Assembly (NCBI GenBank): GCA_035294265.1
Contig: DATGLK010000025.1
Span: 59,666 to 123,665, forward strand
Origin: Candidatus Binataceae bacterium
GTDB lineage: Bacteria; Desulfobacterota; Binatia; Binatales; Binataceae
Reading direction: 5' to 3'
Length of the DNA stretch: 64,000 nt
This document shows, one piece after another, positions 18,114-26,358 of the stretch (the first letter of the stretch is position 1; the number at the start of each line of letters is the position of its first letter). The position numbers and the translations under genes are program-made. The notes beneath the pieces are model-generated. The model worked only from the letters and a program-made list of their open reading frames with translations, was not told where the DNA came from and did no database searches.

Positions 18114-18503
18114 GGCTCAATCCTCCTCACCGCCGGCTTGCCTCACTTGCCGCGAGATGTTGCAGGTGGTTATGCCCCTGCCACCAAGAAAAGCCTCCGC
18201 ACCCTATTCCCTGGGTTTATCTCATCTCTTAGCTCGCTCTGGCCAGGGAGCAGGTTGAGGGCGTGGGCACGGCCTACTCTGATCACGGTCGAATGGGCGC
18301 GCGCAAGCCGGCAGCGTCGAGTGGAAGCGACCCCCTAGGTGGCGTGGCTGGAGTCTCAAAGCGGCGAAGCAATAACCTTTGCAAGGGACCGTAACCTGAC
18401 GGCACACTGCTGCTGGCAGCCACCGCACACCGGCGCGTCATTGCGGTGAACTTGCGCTGACGATCGCGCTTGCAGCGCTAGATCGTCAGGCCATGAAATG
18501 GAG
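18114..18503. other. Intergenic region
   Basis: About 390 bp between the start of luciferase-like monooxygenase 2 and the end of selenopropeller 2. Apart from a strong hairpin just after the propeller stop (listed separately) I see no gene; the short readings here lack ribosome sites and family resemblance. Confidence 0.6.
18457..18489 (-). terminator. Long hairpin after selenopropeller 2, possible terminator
   Basis: CTGACGATC at 18457-18465 pairs with GATCGTCAG at 18481-18489, and an inner GCGC/GCGC pair closes a TTGCA loop (two unpaired bases in one arm). It lies 15 bp after the stop of selenopropeller 2. There is no clear T-run, so it may stabilise the transcript end or mark a factor-dependent terminator. 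Confidence 0.45.
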
Positions 18504-20666
18504 TTACCGCTCGCTCACCGTCGAGATCGGCTCGGGACCGAAGAAGTTAGGGACCAGATAGCTCAGCACGCCGTCGTATCCGCCATCGGTAATAAACACT
18601 TCTCCGTCCTTGGGATCGACACTGATGCCGCCAAGATCGATATATCGGGCGGTCACCCCGTGAATGGTATAGAGCGGCGGCACGTCGCCCTTTTGATTTA
18701 GACCCCATACGCCGATGTAGCCGTCCTGACTGCCCACCACCAGGATATCCGGCGGCGGGCCGTCGCAACCCTTGCGCGGGGCAAATGCGCCGGCGCCATA
18801 AGAGGGAATCCAGACACGGTTGCTGACGTTGACAAAAATTTTACCGTTCGCGACTACCAGATTGCCGGCATCCTTGATACCGGTGTGAGGACCGGCGATT
18901 ATCGCCCGCGGCGCGGTGTCGCCCTGGGCCGTGCGATCGAAGATCAGCAAACCGCCGTAGGGCCAGCCGGGGACAAGGCCGTGGGTATGGGTGGAGGCCA
19001 CGAGCAAGTTATGCGCTGGGTCATTGCCCAAGCCGAAGGCCCCGCTGTATCTGGAGCTTGCCGTCCCCAGCAGCGTGTGCGGCCCGCCCAACACCCGCAA
19101 AGGCGCAACGTTTCCTTTGGCATCAATGGCGAAGGTCGAAAGCGTATGAGTGGTGTTGTCAAGCAGCGAGATCTCGCGATGGGGGTCGTCCACCACCAAC
19201 GCCCAAGGTGCAACTAACCGCGTCTTTGGCCCCTGAATGATGCGAATTGGGGCGACGTCGCCGTCGGCGTCTCCCCGATATACCGTAACCGCGCCAGCCG
19301 AGGCCGAGCTGGCAAAAATCTCATCGCGTGCCGATGAGTAACCGATACCGTGGCCGGTCTTGGTCAGTTTGGTCTTCTGTCCGTGGATCACCCGAAGGGG
19401 TCGTGCCGCGCCGCTCGCCATCCTGGCGAAAATCCCGATACGGGAGTCGGTGTTTCAATTTTTGACCAGCAACTCGTCGCGGCCGGGGTCGTAAGTGAGG
19501 TTAAAGGGCAGGCTGACGCCCACCACCGGGCTACCCGCCGGGGCGCTGCGAATAATCCGCGTCGGCGAGGCGTCCCCGTTGGCGGTCCGGGCAAAGGCCA
19601 TCGCCTGATGCCCATAGTTGGCAACCCATAATTCGTCGTGCATCAAGTCGAAGGCCACCCCGGTCGGGGTCTCGATGCCGGTATGGGGTCCTCGCAGCAC
19701 TCGGATCGGCGCCATGTCGCCCGTAGCTGTACGCTTGAAGATCAACACCGAGTCGGCGCCCAAATTGGCCACCGCGATCTCGTTATGAACGGGATCCACC
19801 GCGACTTGAAAGGGCCAATTGAGCTGGGTTTGAGGCCCCTGGATCACTCGCTTGGGGCGCGCGTCGCCCTTGACCCCGTCGTCGAAGACGGCGATCGAGG
19901 GAGGAAAGAAATGGCCGCCGCCGGTATAATCGGCGTTCCAATAGCCAGGGTTCCAGTTTCCGTCGTTGGCGATTACGATCTCGTGGTTGACGTCATCCCA
20001 GTAAAGACCGCGCGGATCGGCAATCCCGGTATGCGGACCGCGGATTTCGCGCAAGGGCGGTTCGCCGCCAGTGGCGTCCAGGCGAAAAATCATGATGATG
20101 CCGAGGTCTTCTTCGGCCAGCGCCTTCTGACGCAGTCGCAAACTCAAGCCCAGCCCCGAGCCGCCCACCGGAATCGCCAGCGTGCTGGCGGGATAGTCGC
20201 CGTTGGCGCCGTAAGGAAAGCTGCCCAGCGTTTCGGCGATATCGTTGTCGCTGAAGAAAATTCGGCGCGTTTCCGGATCCAGCGCCACCCCAATGGGTGA
20301 ATCGACATGCGTGGCTTCGCCCTTGAGCCGCGCCAGATAGGGTGTGACGCCGGCTTGATTGGCAGCCGTCTTGTTCCGGTCGTAAACCAGCAGGCTGGCC
20401 GAACTGTTGTCGGCGATCACTACCAGATTATTTTTCGGATCCACTGCCATCTGAGCGAAGGTTGGGTAGGGATCGTAAATCATGCGGCAGGGTGCGATGG
20501 ACCCTCCACCGGCCTGAGCGAAGACCGCATCGAGGTTGAACTGCGAGGCGCGAGCGTGGTCCGCATGGGTGGGGGCGGCGCCTACGTCACCGCTCGCGAC
20601 GAGGGTAACGCACGACATCACGAGAGCCAGGAAGACCAAAGACGTCTTGCCACGTACTTGGTTCAT
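18504..20666 (-). CDS. Exported beta-propeller protein with in-frame TGA (candidate selenoprotein, paralog 2)
   Basis: Read through the in-frame TGA at 19457-19455, this gives 720 residues with selenocysteine at 404. Conventional calling would give a 403-residue gene and, from an internal Met at 19421, a 305-residue gene lacking a ribosome site and starting inside a blade. GGAGGAACCC precedes the ATG at 20666, and residues 1-30 are a signal peptide (MNQVRGKTSLVFLALVMSCV). Blades follow (VDPVHNEIAVANLGADSVLI, DELWVANYGHQAMAFAR); the TGA blade reads DELLVKN-U-NTDSRIGIFAR. Conserved cysteines are in IAPCRMIYDPYP and PRKGCDGPPP. The GGG(H/R)-FPPS motif (GGGHFFPPSIAVF) is shared by the paralogs. 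It has its own upstream region and is followed by a hairpin. Function unknown. Confidence 0.8.
19414..19430 (-). promoter_or_regulatory. SECIS-like hairpin 2
   Basis: TTCGCC-AGGAT-GGCGAG: 6-bp stem with a 5-nt loop beginning AGG, exactly 24 nt after the TGA of the second propeller gene. Relative to copies 1 and 3 a T-A pair has become C-G, a compensatory change that keeps the stem. The AGG loop start recalls the AGGUCU loop of the E. coli fdhF SECIS. Confidence 0.75.
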
Positions 20667-20712
20667 GGGTTCCTCCGTGCGGACCCGCTTATGATGCTTG
20701 CTGGGAAGTTGC

Positions 20713-20750
20713 ATTATTTCAGCCAAGCCCGCTTGTCAAACGTTCTTGAC
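20713..20750 (-). promoter_or_regulatory. Putative promoter and operator of selenopropeller 2
   Basis: On the minus strand TTGACA (20739-20734) and AATAAT (20718-20713) are spaced by 15 bp, a bit short for a sigma-70 promoter, about 50 bp upstream of the ATG. The -35 element overlaps the imperfect palindrome GTCAAACGTTCTTGAC (20735-20750), which could be an operator. Confidence 0.3.
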
Positions 20751-21130
20751 CTATTTTTCCGCAAGCCCTGGCTGAGCATCGGTGCCAGCCTCAATTGGTT
20801 TGATCGCGACCTGGGGCGACCCGCCACGACACGGCGGCAGGATTTGGGTGTGGTAAAATTGCGGGAAATGTCGTGTTGTGTCGCAAGCTGTCCGTCTCAC
20901 TAGCTAGATGCCGCCAATTGTAGGAAAATGATTGCTATATATCCTTGACAGGTCGGAAATTGAGCTTTAGCTGCTCGCCGCACTTTCGGGATATTAAGAG
21001 GATGGCGGTACGGAAGCCGGCGATGCTCGACCAGGCGCGCCAATTCGGCGATTGGAGAGCTGCGCCCGGCAACCGGTTGCGACCGACTCGCTCCGAGCGG
21101 TCATCCACGGTGCTGCCCTCGTAGCGTCGA
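20751..21130. other. Intergenic region at left edge of the decayed island
   Basis: About 380 bp without a supportable gene. A plus-strand TTGACA occurs near 20945 but no gene follows in that direction. It marks the transition from the propeller gene to the fragments of the selC-linked island; no copy of the selC 3' end was found here. Confidence 0.5.
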
Positions 21131-21967
21131 TTATTCTTCCTCGAAGTCGAAGTTGCGGAATTTCAGAGTGCGGCAATTCTCGCTCACGGTTCGCGTCAGG
21201 TCCTCGGTTGCACCGGTAGGAATCTCGGCCTGAATTTCGAGCGTTACTTCCACTCGGGCCCCGGGCTGCTTCAGCAAGTGCTGAACGATTTCGTTTGCAA
21301 TATCGGCGGCGTCGCGTCCCAGCCGTACCGGATTGAGCGTGACCGACCCGTGGAACCGGCGTGCCTTGGGAGGCTCGGGCGGGATGGTCTTGCCGGTGCT
21401 GGTTTCGGCCTCTCCGTTGCGGGCCCCCTTGAACCCCTCCTCCTTCGACTCACTACCGCCATTGCCCGTGGTCCGCTTATTCTGCTCATCCTGGTCGGCG
21501 GCAAACTGAGCTTGCGCCACTGCCGGCTTTACCAGTAGGCCGCCACCGTCAAGGCTCACCTGGATTCGGCGGCCGATCTGAAGGCCTCGATAGCGCTGGC
21601 TTTGTTCATCCCAGCCATCCGCATACGCAAAAGAATCCTGCGTCCATGAGGTCAGGGTAAGTCCGTCCGCGATCGCCTGTGCGAGCACCTCGCTGTCCCG
21701 CAAACGAGGCAGATACAAATAACGCGAAAAGTCATCGGCCAGTTGTTTAACGGCGACATGATTACCGCGCCACAGCGGCACACGGTCCAGTTCCAGCCGG
21801 AGCACCGCCCCGGCCCAACTGGTGATAAGTAATTCGTCGCTTTTGAGCTTTTTTGACGCTCGCACCGCCAGCGCGTCGTTGCCCGAGGTCTTTACTTCCT
21901 TCCATTCTAGCCGCGCCTGGCCACCGTCGCCGCTCGCCGGCGCTTTTACTGACGATGTTGCGGTCAT
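21131..21967 (-). pseudogene. C-terminal fragment of a DUF499-type phage-defence ATPase
   Basis: Encodes 278 residues matching only the C-terminal part of DUF499 proteins, large ATPases found in phage-defence islands. Family-like text is PLWRGNHVAVKQLADDFSRY, LYLPRLRDSEVLAQAI and TQDSFAYADGWDEQSQRYRG. The long ATPase N-terminus (normally many hundreds of residues) is absent. Its ATG overlaps the stop of the PLD fragment by one base (TAATG), so the two may have been joined by deletion yet keep an operon-like link. It might still be translated but should be inactive as an ATPase. Confidence 0.6.
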
Positions 21968-22413
21968 TATGAATCCCCCGTTGGTAGACTTTGAGGCAGA
22001 CTGCATCGGGACAGACTGCCGGTGGCAATGATGCCGTCGTAGTAGGCGGCGAGGCGGCGGACCGTGGGTTCGTGGCGGAGCAGAACGCCGACTTCGATGT
22101 TGCGCAGCCAGGCGGCTTCCGTGAAGTTGGCCGACGTGATCAGCGCCGCGGAGGAAGCCGCGATTACGCACTTGGCGTGCAGGCTGGAACGCTGGGCGAC
22201 ATCGCGGGAAAGGGAGCGCGGGTCATAGTAAATCTCCGGGGCATTCGGCCATGGCCAATGGCGCGCACCAAATTCCTCGGCAAACCGACGGACTATTTCG
22301 GAATCCAGCGAGCTGTCGGTGAAAGCGCGGGCGATATCATCCAGGCTTCGACCGCATCCTTGCCAAATTGCAGGAAGATTCCCTCGCCTCGGTTCTCGAT
22401 AGCTGGCAGCCAC
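21967..22413 (-). pseudogene. DrmC-like phospholipase D-fold fragment
   Basis: About 148 residues containing one phospholipase-D half-domain like DISARM protein DrmC: YYDPRSLSRDVAQRSSLHAK, then AALITSANFTEAAWLRNIEV. The HKD-type motif keeps His and Lys (LHAKCVIAA) but the Asp four residues after Lys is replaced by Ala. The N-terminal half of DrmC is missing; the reading begins in sequence that appears joined to a DrmB/DUF1998-like tail in another frame. Remnant of a phage-defence locus. Confidence 0.6.
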
Positions 22414-22547
22414 TGAACGTCCAGTGCCAGCGGCGCCCGTTCCACTCCCAGATCCAGCGCGTTACAGATTTCAAGCCTGTTTTTGCTAATGGCAATGGGA
22501 ACGGCCGTTGCATTGGTAACCAGAAGGCCGATTGCATTTTTGGGCAT
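22293..22547 (-). pseudogene. Possible DrmB/DUF1998 C-terminal fragment
   Basis: An 84-codon reading whose middle part, LALDVQWLPAIENRGEGIFL, resembles the C-terminal motif of DUF1998 (DrmB) proteins. After GKDAVEAW the reading turns into unrelated residues while a different frame continues with DrmC-like sequence, so an internal deletion probably fused drmB and drmC. Moderately supported only by motif memory. Confidence 0.4.
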
Positions 22548-22600
22548 TCTGGCTCTGACATGTTTTTTGCTATTCTACCTTTGGTTGCGCCACTGGTAAT

Positions 22601-22855
22601 TTCTCCGACAATCAAATATATCAGGCCAGGACCGGACCCTCCCGGCTGATTGAGGAGGTCAGCGAGGGTAAAGAGGTGATCATCGCCAAAGCCGGAAACC
22701 CGGTGGCACGGTTGGCGCCGATCCGCAAAGAGCGCAAGCGCCGGCGGCTTGCGCCGCTGGCCGGGCGATTCTCCGTCCCGGCGGATTTCGACGCACCGCT
22801 GCCGCAGGAGACGCTCGCCGGGTTTGAGGGTCCCGGCAATGTCTCTGCTCGTTGA
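22601..22855 (+). pseudogene. Phd/YefM-type antitoxin fragment
   Basis: The frame ending at the TGA of 22853-22855 reads SRLIEEVSEGKEVIIAKAGN, then PVARLAPIRKERKRR, the central motif of Phd-family antitoxins. The N-terminal DNA-binding strand and a start codon are lost. Its stop overlaps the start of a VapC-like toxin fragment, the usual order for such pairs. Confidence 0.65.
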
Positions 22856-22967
22856 CACCCACGCCCTGCTCTGGGCCGTGGCGGAACAGAGAGCTGCGGG
22901 GTTGCCAACCATGAAGACTTTCGGGTGCGGCGGGCTCGGGGCGCATACGCGATGGCCATGGCTATAA
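22839..22967 (+). pseudogene. VapC-like PIN toxin fragment
   Basis: Starts MSLLVDTHALLWAVAEQ, the N-terminal strand of PIN-domain toxins with the first catalytic Asp, then diverges after about 20 residues and stops at codon 42. The rest of the PIN domain is missing, so the toxin is inactive. Confidence 0.65.
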
Positions 22968-23518
22968 TACACAAATCCTGGGCTCTATTGGTTATCTTAG
23001 TCCCGTCGCGCTGCCGGGTCGAAGATCTTGTCCGGGGCCAATACATAGTAGGCAATTCATCAGTTGCGGATGTGAAGATGCGCGATCGGTCGGTCGCACC
23101 GGAACATGCTCTCCTTCGGCGCATCGGGAGCACGATCGAAATCGTGGATTTGGGTTCGACAACCGGAACTTTTGTGAACGACAAAAGGATTTCCGGCCCG
23201 ACGCCCGTGGGGATTGGGTCCGTTCTTCAACTCGGCTCGGTAAAGATTCGGGTGCTTGCAGGCGGCCGAGTAATGCCAACGCGAATGCAAGAATTGATCA
23301 TCTGGCTCGTCATGGGCATCCTGTTCCTGATCCTTTTTGAGATCTTCTCGCAACCCCGCGGCGGGCCGCGAGAGACGCTACCTACAATCGTTAAGTCTAA
23401 CCTGCCCCTGTCGGGAGAGGTGGTCCTAGTCGGGCAAGGTGGCAGGCTGAGAGATGCCGCCGCGCCCAATAATGGTGTCATTTCGCTCAGCGGGTGGCGC
23501 AGGCTCTGCCGCTGGTGA
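22925..23518 (+). CDS. FHA-domain protein with a membrane segment
   Basis: A 197-codon reading. Residues about 33-112 form a forkhead-associated phosphothreonine-binding domain (QYIVGNSSVADVKMRDRSVA, then PEHALLRR, then VDLGSTTGTFVNDKRI; the S..H and TGT.VN motifs are present). A transmembrane helix follows (ELIIWLVMGILFLILFEIF) and the tail is unremarkable. The start overlaps the VapC fragment and is uncertain; ATG codons at 22952 or 22958 are alternatives. A degraded or transplanted gene is possible given the neighbourhood. Confidence 0.5.
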   Translation: MRRARGAYAMAMAIIHKSWALLVILVPSRCRVEDLVRGQYIVGNSSVADVKMRDRSVAPEHALLRRIGSTIEIVDLGSTTGTFVNDKRISGPTPVGIGSVLQLGSVKIRVLAGGRVMPTRMQELIIWLVMGILFLILFEIFSQPRGGPRETLPTIVKSNLPLSGEVVLVGQGGRLRDAAAPNNGVISLSGWRRLCRW

Positions 23519-23672
23519 AGAATGCCCCCGTTTAACGAGCGGGGAAATTTTCCAATCGTCTCTTGAGAGCCAGAGAAGGGCGTGCCCCAAGCGCGGCCAA
23601 AGGAGGATCGCCGCGGGCATCGGGGATTATGCGTGACCACGCCCGCGGCGGAGAACCAAACTGTTTCATTCC

Positions 23673-23911
23673 CTAAAAGAAGTATTGCCGGAGGGCGCCG
23701 TCATAGCGGCCGCTGCCGAGGCAACATCGCTTGAAAGCGCTGGCCGGAGCCGCAAGGACACAAGTCGTTGCGGCCGAGCTTCTCGATCAGCGGTTTGTCG
23801 CCGTGTACGAGCCGCTCGCCCCGCTTGACCCTGGTCTCGGAAGGGTAACCTTTGCGGCGTTTGCTTGTGACCTCAAAACCGCTCGGGACCGTTATGTCTG
23901 TTTTTCCGCAT
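23673..23911 (-). pseudogene. Small SEC-C-motif protein, frameshifted
   Basis: GGAGG sits 6 bp before an ATG at 23911, but the reading must shift one frame early to give [20 protein letters not shown], then [18 protein letters not shown], and again near the end to give the expected FKRCC. CPCGSG...RCC is the zinc-binding SEC-C motif. Two frameshifts imply a pseudogene or sequence errors. Confidence 0.5.
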
Positions 23912-24235
23912 GACCGCACCTCCGCGTAGGACTCGGGACTTTGTATCAACCCCGCGGATGAGCGGTCAACGGTCCGCTGGATCGATGGGAAGAGCAGGAT
24001 CGCCGGCGTACGCAAGATCTGGAAATCAAAAAGGAAGATCTTGCGTATCTCGCGCGAGCTTCGCATTCTCGCCGAGTAGTTGGTTGGGCGGTTGGTACGG
24101 TGGGGCAGGGTAAGGTCGGGGCAGCACGACGGGGAGACTTGTCCCAAGGTCTGGGCCGCGTTTTGAATCTTTGGAAGCTGGGAAGACCAGGTTCGTCATC
24201 GCCGCGGGCCTCGCCCGACCGCATCGCCAACACCG

Positions 24236-24886
24236 GTGCAGGCCGTTACCCGCTTCTCGGCGCCAGGCGCGAGTATCAGCGCGAGTCCGGGGCAGCAGGT
24301 AAGCGCCTCGTTCAGCGCCGTTAACGACACCGGCGCTTCGGAGAGCGTCAGCTCGGTAACCCTGGCCATAAGCAATCCGGGTGTTTTTTCGTCCCTGGCG
24401 CTGAGCGCCAACGGCCAAGCTGCGTCGGAGGTTGCCTCACCGCCGCAGAGCGCCGACACCTTCGTTTTCACGCCACCGATTGTCCTGGCGGTGGGCGCCT
24501 CGGTGAGCTTCTCGGCCAGCGCGACCGTGGCGGCTCATCCGACGACGGCGATGATGAGCATAGGCTACGCCATGGCCGGTATGGTGCCGACGGGCGGGAG
24601 CACGCTCGGCTCGACGGCCGACTGGGTACCGTTCTTCGTCGCGCTGCTGATACTCGGACTGATGCTGATGGCATCGCGGGTCGAACGGCGGCGGCTTATT
24701 GGTATAGCAGCGCTGGTAATGGCCTTGGCGCTGAGCCAAGTCGGCTGCCAAGGCAGTTCGGGCAGCAGCCCGGCCTCGACCACGGTTAGCTCGACCATCA
24801 GCGTCACTGCGGCGAATGCAAGCGGAGCCGGCGGCGCCACTGCCGGTCTGCCGCTAACGGTCGCGACCGTCACCACTGCTCCTTAG
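24236..24886 (+). CDS. Hypothetical membrane protein, probably truncated
   Basis: A 216-residue reading starting with GTG. Residues 1-110 look like an immunoglobulin-like beta-sandwich (SVTLAISNPGVFSSLALSAN); two helices follow (DWVPFFVALLILGLMLMASR and RLIGIAALVMALALSQVGC) and then a Ser/Thr-rich tail. The layout suggests the C-terminal anchor of a larger surface protein whose beginning is lost. No function recognised. Confidence 0.4.
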   Translation: MQAVTRFSAPGASISASPGQQVSASFSAVNDTGASESVSSVTLAISNPGVFSSLALSANGQAASEVASPPQSADTFVFTPPIVLAVGASVSFSASATVAAHPTTAMMSIGYAMAGMVPTGGSTLGSTADWVPFFVALLILGLMLMASRVERRRLIGIAALVMALALSQVGCQGSSGSSPASTTVSSTISVTAANASGAGGATAGLPLTVATVTTAP

Positions 24887-25185
24887 TAAAGCGACCGGGG
24901 CGCCCGCAAAAGGGAGGAGAATAGTTACGCGGCCTGACAAGAGCGGGACCTCGCGGCCTGACTGATGAAGCTCGCGACTATCACGCTTAAGGCACGGCGG
25001 GTTTACAGGTGACGCGATGTTTGAGATATGCGTCGGGCTCGCTTCCTCGCCGAAATTGGGGAAGCGAGCCTGTAAGGCAGATAGCCCGCGAAGGGGCTTC
25101 ATTTTCGACCCGGGTCAGGCGGCGCTCGCAGCCGGAATCACGAACCCGCTCCGGGAGCGCTGCCAGCCGTTCCGAGCCGGTTTTC

Positions 25186-25731
25186 TTAAACGGGCATAAT
25201 CCGGCAAGTTTCGCGGCTCCGGCTTGATTTCCGGCTGTAACGGAGCCGTGAAATCATCACCAAGGTCGCCCAGTTCGGGAACAGCTCGTCGGCTTTACGT
25301 TCTTCGGCGGATTTATCGACGCTCTCGCGGGCGTCGATTCCGGTCAGGATGCTCGGGCCTGATGGTTTGGGCCGAGACCCCGACCCGCTCGCGCTCGCCA
25401 ATGTAGTCCGCAATGTCCTTGGAGCGAATCGACGCCAGCGAGCGCTGCGCCATCGGATGGCGTCGGAACCATGCAATCCGATACCGCTCCTGGGATACCC
25501 CCGCTTCTTGGCGCTCACCTCCCGCTCATACCGATCCAATGCTTCGGCCAGCGAGGTCTTCTCCGCCTCGGCGCCGGAAACAAAGCGACCTCGCGCCATG
25601 TCGCCTTCAATCGAGGCTGCCCATGCTTCGGCGTCAGCCTTGGTGTCGCAGGTCGCGTATTGTGGCCGGTGGTTACGCCTGCGCACGGCCGCTTCCCAGT
25701 GGCCGGAGCGGTTGCGGCGGAAAGTGGCCAT
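25186..25731 (-). pseudogene. Tyrosine-recombinase (phage integrase) fragment, frameshifted
   Basis: The first 85 codons match integrase N-terminal arm-binding domains (MATFRRNRSGHWEAAVRRRN, then TKADAEAWAASIEGDMARG). After KKRGYP the match jumps one frame and continues QERYRIAWFRRHPMAQRSLA, SIRSKDIADYIGERERVGVS, the core-binding domain. The catalytic domain (R..H.R..Y) is absent. It starts 109 bp beyond the 3' end of selC and reads away from it, the classic position of an integrase that inserted at a tRNA gene. Confidence 0.75.
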
Positions 25732-25840
25732 GACTCAATTGTGGGAAAAATGCAAGGATCGCCCAACTTTCGCTTTGCCGCAAATGCGCTATCCCAGCAC
25801 AGGCTGAATTACGCTTAGTCTGGAAGAACTTTTCGGGGGT

Positions 25841-25936
25841 TGGCGGAGGGGGGAGGGAGTCGAACCCTCCGGCGACTATATTAGCCGCCAGGCCGGTTTT
25901 GAAGACCGGTGAGGCCACCGGGCCCCTTCCTCCTCC
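25841..25936 (-). tRNA. selC: tRNA-Sec (anticodon TCA)
   Basis: A 96-nt selenocysteine tRNA with CCA encoded. Acceptor stem 8 bp (GGAGGAGG with CCCCCTCC, one A-C mismatch); D stem 6 bp (GGGGCC/GGCCTC) with the 4-nt CGGT loop, a hallmark of tRNA-Sec; anticodon stem CCGGT/ACCGG with loop CTTCAAA giving anticodon TCA; long variable arm (GGCGGC/GTCGCC); T stem GAGGG/CCCTC with loop TTCGACT; discriminator G. This shows that the organism inserts selenocysteine at UGA. An integrase remnant abuts its 3' end. Confidence 0.95.
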
Positions 25937-26358
25937 AACGCACTGCCGCACGCGCCGGGGCGTTTTCCAGCCCTAGCCGACTCGAAATTTTCGCGATTCT
26001 CATCGATCTGCACCGGTCGCGCGGCGCCGAGCAAACAACCTTAGGTTCGTATGACTGCCGGCCCCGCATGTCAAGCCTTCCCTCAATCAAACCCTCCGTC
26101 GCAAGCGTGCAATCTTCAGACGCATTTACAACAGTCCATCGCAGATCACTTTTTGCAGCTTGGGGCTCAAAGAGTTAGATTTGTGTGATTGCGATTGCAA
26201 TAGTTCTATAATTTGTTATGCTTTGTCGAATTTTGATGTTTGAGGATTTAATTTTATAGATTGTGTTTTGTTAGGCGAACTTGTGCTGTTTAAAGATAAC
26301 GTAGGAAGACAAGATACAAATCGTCTATTTGGACGAAATTAGCGGTGAATGGCGATAT
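25937..26358 (+). promoter_or_regulatory. AT-rich upstream region of the propeller lipoprotein
   Basis: About 420 bp without a gene. From about 26170 it becomes markedly AT-rich against the GC-rich background and contains a perfect -10 hexamer TATAAT (26207-26212); no clear -35 at 17 bp. This suggests a promoter with a long leader of roughly 140 nt for the lipoprotein gene. Confidence 0.4.

Noticed and set aside
20940-20980. Plus-strand TTGACA promoter near 20945
   Set aside because: No good -10 element at proper spacing and no plus-strand gene downstream.
25841-25936. Copy of the selC 3' end as left attachment site of the island
   Set aside because: I scanned the region 20.7-25.7 kb by eye for the TTCGACT...CCGCCA end and its complement and found none; the left boundary is undefined.
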